Assembly (NCBI GenBank): GCA_934691625.1
Contig: CAKUTA010000002.1
Coordinates: 186,001 to 250,000 of the forward strand
DNA from: an uncultured Bacteroidales bacterium
Lineage (GTDB): Bacteria > Bacteroidota > Bacteroidia > Bacteroidales > UBA932
DNA: 64,000 bases
Reading direction: 5' to 3'
Both the position numbers and the translations under genes were made by a program. Below, piece after piece: positions 34,837 to 45,186 of this stretch. The first letter of the stretch is position 1, and each line of letters starts with the position of its first letter. The notes under the pieces were generated by a model. It did no database searches. It saw only the letters and a list, made by a program, of their open reading frames with translations, and was not told where the DNA came from.

Positions 34837-35933
34837 GGATCGAAGACTACAGACGTATTTTCGATTTTTTCTTCAGTGGATCTGAAGTTCCGGAAGAACT
34901 ATGCCGGCAATTCTTCATCTGGATAGAAGCGCATGGTGATGAGCCTGAGACAAAGGAGTTGCTGGAAGAATATTGGAATGAGGTATCCTCCACCTCACCG
35001 GAGTTTGATATGGAAGCAAGTCTGAAGCGGCTTATGGCTTCTGTATGTGGTGAAAATGATAATTCCGGAATGAACGCATCCTCGCAGGAACGGGCTGCTG
35101 GCAATCAGACGAGTACGGAAAATGGTACGCTGCTGGAGAGAACCTGTGGCCGTATCAGCATGCCCGGAGGTGAAAAACGTGGCAGGAAAGTCTGGAAATA
35201 CTGCATTGCCGCGGCTGCTGCTATGTTTCTCTTTGCCGGAGGAGCTGTCACATCAGGGCTGCTCATGCGGTCTGCACGCGAAACTGTGCTTATGGCATCG
35301 TCGGAGAACATTGGTTCGTACACACTCCCTGACGGATCTAAAGTCTGGCTGAATAAGAACAGCTGGCTGTCATATAACCAGAGATTCGGCAGACGCATAC
35401 GGAAAGTGGATCTTAATGGGGAAGGCTACTTTGAAGTTTCACGGGATGAGAGCTGCCCGTTTATCGTCAAGATGAGAAATAACTTGCAGGTTAAAGTTCT
35501 TGGCACTACGTTCAATGCATGCAGTTCTCCTGCGGCTAATACTGCTGAAGTTATCCTCCGTTCGGGCTCAGTCCAGGTTTTAGACGAAAGGCATGACAAG
35601 TCATTTGTCTTGATGCCGAATCAGAAATACACCTGGAATGATGGCGTGTCAGGAGTCTCGTCTGTAAATGCCATGGACTGCTGCCGGTGGTTCGAAAACA
35701 GGCTTGTATTTGATAATGTGAAGCTGAAAGACATCCTTGAAAATCTTTCCCACAAGTACCAGCTTACGATACGGCACAATATAGGGACTCTTGCCGAGAA
35801 ACGTATGTCCATGACTATCAGGGATGAAACCGTCGAAGATTTTCTTGATATCCTTGCGACTCTGCTTCCTGTAAGGTGGAGATACCAAGGGCCGGAAATC
35901 ATAATTGAAAACAAAACTAAAAAACATCGATAA
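34833..35933 (+). CDS. FecR-family anti-sigma factor
   Basis: Inner-membrane signal transducer that holds or activates an ECF sigma factor and receives a signal from the N-terminal domain of its TonB-dependent receptor. 366 residues: cytosolic N-terminus (1-118), one TM helix (about 121-145), FecR domain (about 150-250; YTLPDGSKVWLNKNSWLSY, GEGYFEVSRD), and DUF4974 (about 285-350; VFDNVKLKDILENLSHKYQL). Its stop overlaps the SusC start (TAATG). The sigma gene that normally precedes FecR is not there; the only local candidate is at 44553, beyond the far end of the locus. Confidence 0.9.
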   Translation: MRIEDYRRIFDFFFSGSEVPEELCRQFFIWIEAHGDEPETKELLEEYWNEVSSTSPEFDMEASLKRLMASVCGENDNSGMNASSQERAAGNQTSTENGTLLERTCGRISMPGGEKRGRKVWKYCIAAAAAMFLFAGGAVTSGLLMRSARETVLMASSENIGSYTLPDGSKVWLNKNSWLSYNQRFGRRIRKVDLNGEGYFEVSRDESCPFIVKMRNNLQVKVLGTTFNACSSPAANTAEVILRSGSVQVLDERHDKSFVLMPNQKYTWNDGVSGVSSVNAMDCCRWFENRLVFDNVKLKDILENLSHKYQLTIRHNIGTLAEKRMSMTIRDETVEDFLDILATLLPVRWRYQGPEIIIENKTKKHR

Positions 35934-38900
35934 TGAAAGGAATCATTAACATCCTTCCTTCGTTCACGCGTATAGGATTGAGTCTTGTGTGCGCATTGTG
36001 TCTGTCGGTGAACTTGCCGGCGCAGGACAAGACTGCCAATGTGAATGTAAGGAATGTTACAGTAAAGGAGCTTCTGAAGGCGATAGAATCCGGGAGCACC
36101 TACACGTTCGCCTATGTGGATACCGACATTGACCTGTCTAGGAGAGTGTCTGTATCTGCGGAGAATAAGGACATTGAGACCATTATAAAGGAAGTCCTTC
36201 CTGGTGTCAATGTGGAATTCAAGGATCAGAAAATCCTTCTCAGCAAGAAGCCCGAGACGGCAAAGCCTGCTGTCCAGAAAGTTGCACAGCCTGTCGGGCC
36301 GAGAACTGTGACAGGAAAGGTCGTAGATAAGGAAGGACAGCCTGTGATCGGTGCTATGGTGATCGAGAAAGGCACACAGAACGGTGCCGGTACTGACATT
36401 GACGGAAACTATGAGCTTAAAGTCAGAGGTGCCGCCACATTGGAAGTGTCACTTATCGGCTACAATACGGTTACATCGGCATTGACAGAGGAGCAGACAA
36501 AAGCTGATTTCATTCTTGAGGAGGAGGCTATCAAGCTTGATGACGTTGTAGTCATAGGTTATGGTGTGCAGAATAAGCGTGATGTGACAACATCTGTCGC
36601 ATCTATCAAGGCAGAAGATTTCGCCAATACGCCAACTACAGACTTCCGTGAATCAATGGCGGCCAAGATGCCTGGTGTCCAAGTCCTTAACCTTGGAGGA
36701 CAGCCTGACGGCAATGTCACTGTGCGTGTCAGAGGTATCCAGTCTGCCACATCCGGAAATGACCCTCTCTATGTCATTGACGGGATTCCTTGCGACTCAC
36801 GTGCATTTGCAAACCTTGACGGAAACGATATCGAGAGCCTGGAGGTCCTGAAAGATGCGTCGGCAGCGGCAATCTACGGCTCCAGAGGGTCCTGCGGTGT
36901 TATCATTGTCACCACTAAGCGAGGCAGTGGCGAGAAGCCGGTAATCTCTTATGACGGGCAGTTCAGCGTGTCCAATGTTTCCAAGAAGATAGACATGCTT
37001 GATGCATACGAGTTTGCCGAGATGTTCAAGGAAGCTCGTGACGGCTCATATATCTTCAGTGTTCCGACTGGCTCTATCTCGGACCCTTCTGCTGGAAGAC
37101 CAGAGACATATCATAGAATCGACCCGCTTATCAATGCTTACCTTACGGACAAGACCGGGACTATGACAAACACTGACTGGCAGGATGAGATATTCCGCAC
37201 GGCGCTTTCTCACAAGCACTCGCTCAGTGTCTCTGCCAGGACCAAGAGCTTCAACTATTATATAGGAGCCAACTATCTCTATCGTGAAGGAACTGTGATC
37301 GGTTCTGACTTTGAGAGGTATGGAGTCCGTGCAAACCTTGATGGAAAGAAAGGCAACCTTAAGTACGGTATCAGTTTCTCTCCTTCATACTCCAAGACGA
37401 ATTATGTGAATACGGATTCCCAGTATGGTGGAGACGGTGTAATCGCATCTGCATTGATGGCTCCTCCTATCTTCCCTGTATATAATGAGGACGGCTCATA
37501 TAACTGGGATATGAACGGATTCCTTAAGAAGAACTATTGCAATACCCAGACCAATGAAGTGCTGAACCCTGTCGCTTTGGCTCTCGAAATAGATGACGTA
37601 AGGGAGAAGCTGAACATGGTAGGTAATGTATATGCTTCATACGAGTTTATAAAGGGGCTTGAGTACAAGCTCACGATGGGTGGTGACTATTACTCTTATA
37701 TAAGGAACTACTACCGGCCGTCCTATATTCCTCTGAAGGGTGTCGCATATTATGACCAGCCTTCCGCACCTACTGCGGCCAACTATGCGAACTCATATTT
37801 CCACTGGACAATTTCTAACCAGATTTCATATAACAGGAGATTCGGGGAGCACTCCATAAATGCTGTAGCCGTATATGAGGCAGAGAAGCAGTCTATCCAG
37901 ACATCGGCGATAAAAGGTACCGGAGTTGTAGGCGATGACAAGATACGTACTACCAAGGGAAAGGTCCTGTCTGTGGATGATACATATAATAACAAATATG
38001 CATATACATTTGCATCATGGCTTGTCAGGGCTCAATACTCATACAAGGGACGCTATATGGTATCAGCTTCAGTCAGAGGTGACGGTTCATCGAGATTCGC
38101 TCCTGACACCAGATGGGGCTATTTCCCGGCCGCTTCTTTTGGATGGCGTATCAGCGACGAGAACTTCATGTCGAATGCCCGCTGGCTCAATGATATGAAG
38201 CTCCGTGTCAGTGTCGGCCAGACAGGTAATGCCCAGATCGGCAACTCGGAATATCTTGCCCTTTATGGCACTACCACCAATGATATGGGTAACGGTGTCA
38301 TCAACAGTGTATATCCTAGCCAGATTGCGAACAATAAGCTCGGCTGGGAGAAGAACACTCAGATTAACGCCGGTTTTGACGCGAATCTGTGGAACGGCCT
38401 TCTCGGAATCAATGCAGACTTTTATTATTCCAAGACCACCGATATGCTCTTCGATGTTCCTGTCTCATCAGTATCCGGACTGACAACGTCCAATATGAAC
38501 ATCGGCTCGATGCAGAACAAGGGAGTTGAGCTTACATTGACATCCCATAAGACTTTTGGCGATTTTTCTCTTGATGTCAATGCGAACTGGTCCCTTAACC
38601 GTAACAAGGTTCTTCACCTCGGCGATGAGGACGCTCCTATCATAAAGGAATCCTCCTACGCTGGAGGATACTATATCACACAGGTAGGCAAGCCGGTAGG
38701 CTGCTACTATCTGCTTGTGCAGGACGGTGTGTTCCATAACCAGGAGGAACTTGATTCGTACCCTCATTTCGAGACCACCACTGTCGGGGACTTCCGTTTC
38801 GTGGACGCTGATGGCGATGGCGTACTGGACAAGAACAAGGACCGCGTAATCGTCGGCAATTACATGCCTGACTTCTATTACGGATTCGGAGTGCAGCTTG

Positions 38901-39358
38901 GATGGAGGGGACTTGACTTCGCCGCTAACTTCCAGGGCGTATATGGAAATGAAATCCTGAACCTTGAAAGACGTTACTTGCTTAACATGGAGGCTTCCTC
39001 CAACATGATGAAGGAGTCTCTCAAGAGATTCCCTTATGGCAACCTGAACAGGGCGACACGTAAGTCTTCCGGTAACAACGGAGCCTGCACCTCTACGTTC
39101 CATCTGGAAGATGGCTCTTATCTGAGGCTTCAGAACCTGTCCCTTGGATATACGATGCCTGACAAGTGGTTCCATAAGACGAGCATTTCCAAGATGAGAA
39201 TCTATGTGCAGGCAAACAACCTGTTCACATTGACCCACTATACTGGCTATAATCCTGAGGTCAACAAGAGATCTTCGGATGCTCTCAGGCCGGGTGAGGA
39301 CTACTGCTCTTACCCTCTTTCGAGGACATTCAGTGTAGGTATCAACTTTAATCTGTAA
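35933..39358 (+). CDS. SusC/RagA-family TonB-dependent outer-membrane transporter
   Basis: 1141 residues. Signal peptide about 1-30, STN signalling domain about 37-100 (VKELLKAIESGSTYTFAYVD), CarboxypepD_reg-like domain about 120-200 (GKVVDKEGQPVIGAMV), SusC signature and plug (VVIGYGVQNKRDVT, LYVIDGIPC, LEVLKDASAAAIYGSRG), then the barrel. The STN domain marks it as a transducer that talks to FecR, which is encoded directly upstream. Imports an oligosaccharide or peptide captured with the SusD partner; the substrate is not evident because no degradative enzyme is encoded in the locus. Confidence 0.95.
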   Translation: MKGIINILPSFTRIGLSLVCALCLSVNLPAQDKTANVNVRNVTVKELLKAIESGSTYTFAYVDTDIDLSRRVSVSAENKDIETIIKEVLPGVNVEFKDQKILLSKKPETAKPAVQKVAQPVGPRTVTGKVVDKEGQPVIGAMVIEKGTQNGAGTDIDGNYELKVRGAATLEVSLIGYNTVTSALTEEQTKADFILEEEAIKLDDVVVIGYGVQNKRDVTTSVASIKAEDFANTPTTDFRESMAAKMPGVQVLNLGGQPDGNVTVRVRGIQSATSGNDPLYVIDGIPCDSRAFANLDGNDIESLEVLKDASAAAIYGSRGSCGVIIVTTKRGSGEKPVISYDGQFSVSNVSKKIDMLDAYEFAEMFKEARDGSYIFSVPTGSISDPSAGRPETYHRIDPLINAYLTDKTGTMTNTDWQDEIFRTALSHKHSLSVSARTKSFNYYIGANYLYREGTVIGSDFERYGVRANLDGKKGNLKYGISFSPSYSKTNYVNTDSQYGGDGVIASALMAPPIFPVYNEDGSYNWDMNGFLKKNYCNTQTNEVLNPVALALEIDDVREKLNMVGNVYASYEFIKGLEYKLTMGGDYYSYIRNYYRPSYIPLKGVAYYDQPSAPTAANYANSYFHWTISNQISYNRRFGEHSINAVAVYEAEKQSIQTSAIKGTGVVGDDKIRTTKGKVLSVDDTYNNKYAYTFASWLVRAQYSYKGRYMVSASVRGDGSSRFAPDTRWGYFPAASFGWRISDENFMSNARWLNDMKLRVSVGQTGNAQIGNSEYLALYGTTTNDMGNGVINSVYPSQIANNKLGWEKNTQINAGFDANLWNGLLGINADFYYSKTTDMLFDVPVSSVSGLTTSNMNIGSMQNKGVELTLTSHKTFGDFSLDVNANWSLNRNKVLHLGDEDAPIIKESSYAGGYYITQVGKPVGCYYLLVQDGVFHNQEELDSYPHFETTTVGDFRFVDADGDGVLDKNKDRVIVGNYMPDFYYGFGVQLGWRGLDFAANFQGVYGNEILNLERRYLLNMEASSNMMKESLKRFPYGNLNRATRKSSGNNGACTSTFHLEDGSYLRLQNLSLGYTMPDKWFHKTSISKMRIYVQANNLFTLTHYTGYNPEVNKRSSDALRPGEDYCSYPLSRTFSVGINFNL

Positions 39359-39364
39359 CCGGAC

Positions 39365-40747
39365 ATGAACAAGATTATAAAAATAGCATTGGCCGGTGCT
39401 GCGCTTCTTGGCCTGTCTTCATGCGGAGACAGCTTCTTCGAGCAGTATCCGTCAAACAATATAACTGAAGGCAACTTCTATAAGACAGATGATGATTTCA
39501 ATCAGGGTATCTACTCCTGCTATCATAAGATGAAGACCCAGATGGGCTTCTACCTGACGGAACTGGCATATCGCGGCGATGAGTGCCTGCTGGAGTCGAT
39601 GGCCGTTTCTACACAGGACCGCTATGACCTGGATCACTTTCAGGAAAAGTCCAATAACGGAATTCTCAGCGATATCTGGGATGCCTGGTATAACGGAATC
39701 TACAGGTGCAATGATGTCCTGAACCATATGGAGGGCAAGAGCATTGCCAATGCCGACAAGTATCGTGGAGAAGCGCTCTTCCTCAGATCATGGTGGTATT
39801 TCACTCTTTACAGAGTGTTCGGATGTGTTCCTGTAACTACCGTTGTGGTAGCTCCGGCAGATGCGAAAAGAGTCGCAAGATGCACTGACGAGGAAATGTA
39901 TTCCCGGCTTACGGAGGATCTCACGGAGGCAATCAGTCTTCTTCCTGCGAAAAGATCGGCCGAAGTGGCAAGAGTTACCAAGATTGCCGCACAGGCATTG
40001 CTTGCGAAAGTCTATCTGACATTCGGAAAATATCCGGAAGCCCAGGCTGTGCTTGAGGATGCGCTGAAAGACTCTTCATACGGACTTATGCCGACTACCG
40101 GAGATGTCTTCGACGTGAACCAGAAGATGAACAAGGAGATGATTTTCGCCCTTTACTACAATAAGACCAATGATAACGGCCATGGCTACTGGTACAGTAC
40201 CTCTACCGGAGTGCTCGCAGACATCAAGAACCCTACTGCGGAGTTCAAGGCTCTCTATGATGAGACGGACAATCGCCTTGCGCTCATCAATACATATACG
40301 CAGATCAGCAGCTCCTTGTATGCTATGACCAAATGGATGGACACATACGATGCACAATATACGAAGCAGGTCGGAAATGACTTCCCTCTTATCAGGTATG
40401 CCGACGTAGTGCTTATGTATGCGGAGGCTCTCGGACAGCAGAACCGCATAGCGGATGCCCTTCCGTATCTTAACAAGACACGTGTGCGTGCAGGGCTTCC
40501 GGAGCTTACATCTGAAGATGTAGCAGACAAGAATACATTTATCAGGGAACTCGCTGACGAGAGAGGCCGGGAATTTGCGCTCGAAGGCCAGAGGTGGTTC
40601 GATCTCGTGCGTTTAGGACTTGCAGTTGACTTCTTCAAGGAGAAGGGCTACGCCATTGATTCGCACGAGCTGATATTGCCTATACCTCAGGATCAGATAG
40701 AGATTGTCAATGACAACTCCATCCTCTGGCAGAATCCTGGATTTTAA
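39365..40747 (+). CDS. SusD/RagB-family surface lipoprotein
   Basis: Lid and binding protein of the SusC transporter. 460 residues with lipobox LSSC (Cys20), an all-helical TPR-like core, and the C-terminal RagB/SusD motif FALEGQRWFDLVRLGLA, followed by LPIPQDQIEIVND. Six bases after the SusC gene. Sequence gives the family but not the ligand. Confidence 0.94.
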   Translation: MNKIIKIALAGAALLGLSSCGDSFFEQYPSNNITEGNFYKTDDDFNQGIYSCYHKMKTQMGFYLTELAYRGDECLLESMAVSTQDRYDLDHFQEKSNNGILSDIWDAWYNGIYRCNDVLNHMEGKSIANADKYRGEALFLRSWWYFTLYRVFGCVPVTTVVVAPADAKRVARCTDEEMYSRLTEDLTEAISLLPAKRSAEVARVTKIAAQALLAKVYLTFGKYPEAQAVLEDALKDSSYGLMPTTGDVFDVNQKMNKEMIFALYYNKTNDNGHGYWYSTSTGVLADIKNPTAEFKALYDETDNRLALINTYTQISSSLYAMTKWMDTYDAQYTKQVGNDFPLIRYADVVLMYAEALGQQNRIADALPYLNKTRVRAGLPELTSEDVADKNTFIRELADERGREFALEGQRWFDLVRLGLAVDFFKEKGYAIDSHELILPIPQDQIEIVNDNSILWQNPGF

Positions 40748-40764
40748 TCGGACTACATATAATA

Positions 40765-42774
40765 ATGAAGATAATGAAAAAGTTATTATTCAGCATATTG
40801 GCGATTGCAGGCATTTGCCTGTCTGCAACATCTTGCTGGGATGAGAATATCCCGGAGGCGGGAGCCGCACGTCATCAGGTGACTGACCTGAAAGGTGTTC
40901 CTGGAGATGAGGAGGCTCAGCTCTCCTGGACAATGCCGGAAGGCTGGAATCCTACAGAATACATAATCACCTACACCAACGGGGATAAGGTGACAGAGAG
41001 GACAACAGAGCAGACATACACAGTCTCCGGTCTGACAAATGATGTCACCTATACATTTGATGTGCAGGCAGTCTATGGCGATCTTATTTCCGGGGCGGTC
41101 AGCACTTCTGTGAAGCCTGCAACTACAAGATTCCCGGTAGCTGATCTGGCCGGGGAGGGAAGTGATGCGATGGTTATCCTTTCCTGGACAAGACCTGCAA
41201 CTACAGTCCTTTCTTATACATTGACATACTATAAGGAAGGAGCGGATGCAGAATCTGAAGAGGTCAGCATCGAGGCGGACAAGGAGTCCTATACGATAGA
41301 TAATCTCGAGAATGATGTCAATTACACATTCTCTCTCGTTGCAAACTATGCGAAAGGAGCGTCAGAGCCGGCAGTCATCAAGGCAATGCCTACTCTTGCC
41401 ATACCTTATTTCCTTGACAGGACAGCCGCAGCTGTAAACCAGCCTATCAAGTTTACGTTCAACACTGAAGGGTATCCTTCCGCCACAAATATCCGCTGGA
41501 CATTCCCTGACGGAAAGATTCTGACGGGAACCGAGGTCTCAAATGGCATATCTTCTGCTGGAACACAACAGATAACCCTTACTGCGCATATCGGGGATAA
41601 GGACAAGAGCTGGACCCTTGAAGTCCAGATCCGTGAATACGTAGTGGACTACAGGGACTGGAAGATGACTGCAAAATATAATGGATTCAAGGGAACTTGC
41701 CCTGTATTCTCTCCTGATGGAAAGACTGTATATATCATTACATTCAATGGAGTAACATGTCTTTATGCATTTGACCTTTTGACTGGCGAAAATAGCTGGG
41801 TATATGAGCCTGCATCTGTGGGCGGAAGCTACAATATGCTTACCGTTAACCCTGTCACGGGAGATATCTATTTCGGTGCAGCGGCAACGCAGTTCTACTG
41901 TGTGAAGCCTGATGGAACACTCAGATGGTCTTTCGACAAGGCCGGTGCTATGAAGAGTGCCGCTCCTGCAGTAAGCAAGGATGGCACCGTAGTATATGTC
42001 GGAGACCAGGCAGGAAATATCTACGCTCTTGACGCCGTAAGCGGAAGCCAGAAATGGTCAGCCTCCATCGGGACAGGAGTGGCAGCTATGCTTGTGAACG
42101 GAAATGAACTTGTCGCGGGATCTGTAAATGGAATCGTGAAATTCTATAATATTTCGGATGGCTCTGAAATCAAGACACTTGATTTCGGCACGGGAGCCAG
42201 TGATGTTGTCGGATTCGCGGTAGGAAATGACAAGAGGACGGCATATTTTTCTTTAAAGAAATCAATGTCCTCGTTCGATCTCGAGACTAAGGAGATTATC
42301 GTGAAGTCTTTCGCAGTTGCTGAAAACAACCTCTGGGAACCTGTTGTGGCTCCTAATGGAAATGTTTATGTGGCAGGCAAGGACAATTCGGTATATTGTC
42401 TCGATAAGGATCTTACTCAAGTGATCTGGAAATATGACCACGAGGATGCATCTGGAGGAACCTCAAACGCATTTAACTACTCGCATCCTTGTGTGGATAC
42501 GGAGAACCGTCTTTACATCACTTCCGGACAGGCAGGAAATGTCACGTATATTTTTAACCAGGATGGAACTATCAAGGAATCATATACTTATGGCTCTACA
42601 AATCCTCAGAAGCAGATGGGCGGAAATAACTATATTGACGGTATCCTGTTCTCTGCATTTGTCGGTGCAAACGGTGAGAACGGTGCATTCTTCGGAAAAT
42701 ATGTAGGAGGCGAAAGGGCCTCTAGCTGGAGCAGCCATGGTGGCGACATCTGCGGTTCCTGCTGTATAAAATAA
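40765..42774 (+). CDS. Lipoprotein with two fibronectin III domains and a PQQ-like beta-propeller
   Basis: 669 residues in the position of SusE/SusF. Lipobox SATSC (Cys24), then FN3 repeats (about 36-118 and 125-208, each with the YTxxGLTNDVTYTF-type core), a PKD-like segment (about 212-292) and an eight-bladed-type propeller (about 300-669) with repeats such as GNIYALDAVSGSQKWSA and NVYVAGKDNSVYCLDKD. Propellers of this kind bind glycans or act as scaffolds; they lack an evident catalytic site here. Probably a surface ligand-binding subunit. A Cys-rich end (ICGSCCIK) is unusual. Confidence 0.82.
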   Translation: MKIMKKLLFSILAIAGICLSATSCWDENIPEAGAARHQVTDLKGVPGDEEAQLSWTMPEGWNPTEYIITYTNGDKVTERTTEQTYTVSGLTNDVTYTFDVQAVYGDLISGAVSTSVKPATTRFPVADLAGEGSDAMVILSWTRPATTVLSYTLTYYKEGADAESEEVSIEADKESYTIDNLENDVNYTFSLVANYAKGASEPAVIKAMPTLAIPYFLDRTAAAVNQPIKFTFNTEGYPSATNIRWTFPDGKILTGTEVSNGISSAGTQQITLTAHIGDKDKSWTLEVQIREYVVDYRDWKMTAKYNGFKGTCPVFSPDGKTVYIITFNGVTCLYAFDLLTGENSWVYEPASVGGSYNMLTVNPVTGDIYFGAAATQFYCVKPDGTLRWSFDKAGAMKSAAPAVSKDGTVVYVGDQAGNIYALDAVSGSQKWSASIGTGVAAMLVNGNELVAGSVNGIVKFYNISDGSEIKTLDFGTGASDVVGFAVGNDKRTAYFSLKKSMSSFDLETKEIIVKSFAVAENNLWEPVVAPNGNVYVAGKDNSVYCLDKDLTQVIWKYDHEDASGGTSNAFNYSHPCVDTENRLYITSGQAGNVTYIFNQDGTIKESYTYGSTNPQKQMGGNNYIDGILFSAFVGANGENGAFFGKYVGGERASSWSSHGGDICGSCCIK

Positions 42775-42831
42775 TGTTTAACATTGCCGGTGCACCTGGC
42801 ATGGTGCTCCGGCATATATAAGGACATTGAA

Positions 42832-44505
42832 ATGAATAAGACAAGAATACTTTCAATCATAGCTGCGTCGCTTGTTGTTCCTGCATTTATCGCCTGCTCG
42901 GACGATGATGATGTGAAGGTGCAGAACCTTGCAGCTAAGGCTACTATCACGCATGGCGGCTATTATGACGCTACCGGAAGTCTGGTCACCCCTAAATGGA
43001 GTGATTCAGACCAGGGAGCCATTATGCTCTATGCCGACGGAAAGGTCAGCAAGGCTACTGCAAGCCCGCTTCTCAGCGGAAGCACATCTGCGCAGTTCCT
43101 TTTCAATCTTCTTGCAAGCAGGGAGGAAACCCAGGTGCTGAGCTGGTATCCGGCAGATGCCGAGATCTCATTCGACGGCAATTCATCTGTCACTTTTGAT
43201 ATTCCGACAGAGCAGACAGGAAGTGAGATTCCTGTGATGTTCGGACTTGACCGAAAAAATGTCAATACCTATTCAGGTTGCCAGTTTACACTTCAGCCTG
43301 GCGGCTGTATGGTTTATGTCAATGTTGCTATGGGCGACTATGATGTGGCTTCTCTGGAACTTTCGGCAAACGGCGGGGAGAAAATCGCCGGAACCGTCAC
43401 TTTGAATACGGAAGACGGCACGGCTGTAGCTACAGAGTCTGCTGTCAAGGTGACCCCGGCTGTTGCATACGACTGCAGAACAGCTTCTGTCATGGTTCCT
43501 GTATATTGTGCTCCGGTGACATTGTCCAAGGGTATCTTTGTGAAGATAACGACATCTGCCGGGCAGACCATGACATCTTCTGTAAATGAGGAGATGGTTC
43601 TCACTGCCGGAGGAAAGTATAGCACCTCTAAAGTTGCTGAGGGCGAATCGACAGAGCTTGTCATCTGTGGAGATAATCATGTGTTCGTGCTTAATGCCGA
43701 TGTTATCAAAAGCTCATACAAGGAAGGTCTTATCTGGGAACTTGATGCCAGGACATTGGCTTCCGACATCGGGCTCTCTGCAAGCAGGTGCGACCATCTG
43801 GATGACTGCAAGTTCGTAGATAACGGCACAAAACTTCTTATGACAAGCTCCTATGGCTGGTGTGCTCTGCTGGACTATGCTACAGGCAAGGTACTCTTTT
43901 ACACGACACTGGCGCCTAACGCGCATTCTGCGGAATATATTCCTGGAGGCTATATTGCTGTGGCGACTTCTACCGGAGACTCGAGTACTCATAACCAGGT
44001 GCAGCTCTACAGCGTCGGCAAGAGCAATCAGATCCTTGCGAGCGAATACCTTTATTCCGGACATGGCCTGGTGTGGGACTATTCCAGAAAAGTGCTGTAT
44101 GGCGCAGGAGGCGATGTTGTGAAAATCTTCGATGTCACGCTAGGGGATACTCCTTCCATTACATTGAAGAAAAGCATAAAGGCTCCGCAGGGGGGTATTC
44201 ATGACCTTATGCGTGTGGATAACAGCACATTGACAGTTGCTGGAACTCGTGCATACATTTTCAATGTCGATACCGAGAAGTTCGAGGAGATGTCGCTGTT
44301 CAGCAGCTCTACCGCTATCAAGTCGTTGAACTATAACGGCGAGACAGGAGAGATATGGTACACTGATGCCACGATCCCTGAAGGCGACCAGAGCTGGTCC
44401 TCCCATAAGATCCGTTACAGCACAGGCAAGAACGGCACGTCACCTGACCGCATTATCAATGCTGATGATATCAACATGTATAAGGTTCGTGTAAAACAAT
44501 GGTAG
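42832..44505 (+). CDS. Surface lipoprotein with fimbrillin-like N-terminus and DUF6528 propeller-like domain
   Basis: 557 residues. Lipobox FIAC (Cys22) followed by SDDDD, a strong surface-export signal in Bacteroides-type lipoproteins. Residues about 35-260 resemble fimbrillin-like domains (PKWSDSDQGAIMLYADGK, FDIPTEQTGSEIPVMFG). Residues about 270-557 match DUF6528 (ELVICGDNHVFVLNAD, LDDCKFVDNGTKLLMTSSYG, AHSAEYIPGGYIAVATS), which looks like another beta-propeller. The ATG at 42832 begins the signal peptide. Last structural gene of the SusC/SusD locus; probable glycan-binding or adhesin role, not proven. Confidence 0.78.
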   Translation: MNKTRILSIIAASLVVPAFIACSDDDDVKVQNLAAKATITHGGYYDATGSLVTPKWSDSDQGAIMLYADGKVSKATASPLLSGSTSAQFLFNLLASREETQVLSWYPADAEISFDGNSSVTFDIPTEQTGSEIPVMFGLDRKNVNTYSGCQFTLQPGGCMVYVNVAMGDYDVASLELSANGGEKIAGTVTLNTEDGTAVATESAVKVTPAVAYDCRTASVMVPVYCAPVTLSKGIFVKITTSAGQTMTSSVNEEMVLTAGGKYSTSKVAEGESTELVICGDNHVFVLNADVIKSSYKEGLIWELDARTLASDIGLSASRCDHLDDCKFVDNGTKLLMTSSYGWCALLDYATGKVLFYTTLAPNAHSAEYIPGGYIAVATSTGDSSTHNQVQLYSVGKSNQILASEYLYSGHGLVWDYSRKVLYGAGGDVVKIFDVTLGDTPSITLKKSIKAPQGGIHDLMRVDNSTLTVAGTRAYIFNVDTEKFEEMSLFSSSTAIKSLNYNGETGEIWYTDATIPEGDQSWSSHKIRYSTGKNGTSPDRIINADDINMYKVRVKQW

Positions 44506-44514
44506 CTTGAGAGC

Positions 44515-44544
44515 TTCATTTTAATGAACAATTGCCTAATTTTG
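44515..44544 (+). promoter_or_regulatory. Promoter of the ECF sigma gene with small palindrome
   Basis: TAATTTTG at 44537-44544 is an exact -7 match. TTCATT and AATGAA (44515-44528, loop TT) lie between -33 and -7 and could be an operator or the end of the upstream transcript. The -7 box excludes the TTG at 44532 as the sigma start. Confidence 0.5.
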
Positions 44545-44552
44545 CGGGCGTA

Positions 44553-45080
44553 ATGCTTAACGACGACAGACAATTACTTGAACAGATAGCAGATGGGGAT
44601 GTCAAGGCTCTTGGCATCCTCTATGTGCTATATGCTGCCCGCATAAGAAATTTCGCATTCAGTCTTCTGCAGAACTCTTCCGAGGCGGAGGATATCACGC
44701 ATGACCTGTTCCTGAAGGTATGGAACAGCCGGGAAGGGCTGCGCAATGTGGATTCACTCAAGTCGTATATGTTCAGCATGACGCATAATTCCGTGCTGAA
44801 CCTCATAAAGCACAAGAATGTGCGTGACCGCTACAGGGAAACACGTGCAGGCATGCAGAGCGAGCAGTATGAGCAGGCGATGCCGCTTGACACATCGGAG
44901 CTGCTCAGAAGCATCGACTATGCTCTGGAAGGGATGTCCGTGCTCAGAAAGACGATATTCCGCATGAACAGGTTCGAACACATGACATATCAGGAGATTG
45001 CGGATGCGCTGATGATAAGCCCAAAGACTGTCCAGTATCATATTTCATGTGCCCTGGCTGAGCTGAGAAAACTCCTGTGA
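44553..45080 (+). CDS. ECF-type RNA polymerase sigma factor
   Basis: 175 residues. Region 2 is seen at about 18-85 (LYAARIRNFAFSLLQNSSEA, EDITHDLFLKVW, YMFSMTHNSVLNLIKHK) and region 4 at about 120-172 (FEHMTYQEIADALMISPKTV, QYHISCALAELRK). This is the Bacteroidota group that partners FecR proteins. It is co-directional with the SusC/SusD locus but lies after its last gene and has its own -7 box, so it is likely transcribed separately. Pairing with the FecR at 34833 is inferred from being the nearest free partner. Confidence 0.9.
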   Translation: MLNDDRQLLEQIADGDVKALGILYVLYAARIRNFAFSLLQNSSEAEDITHDLFLKVWNSREGLRNVDSLKSYMFSMTHNSVLNLIKHKNVRDRYRETRAGMQSEQYEQAMPLDTSELLRSIDYALEGMSVLRKTIFRMNRFEHMTYQEIADALMISPKTVQYHISCALAELRKLL

Positions 45081-45125
45081 GGAAATTTCAAAAAAAGATT
45101 TTCAGCAACTACATGCCCCTCTGGC

Positions 45126-45156
45126 TTTGGATTATCCATACTAATTTGTACTTTTG
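45126..45156 (+). promoter_or_regulatory. Promoter of the NagB-PIG-L fusion gene
   Basis: TTTG at 45126-45129, exactly 19 bases, then TACTTTTG at 45149-45156; the best-formed promoter in the window. Leader about 25 bases. Confidence 0.75.
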
Positions 45157-45186
45157 TAGCTTGACCAAAATTAATGTAGTTGCATA

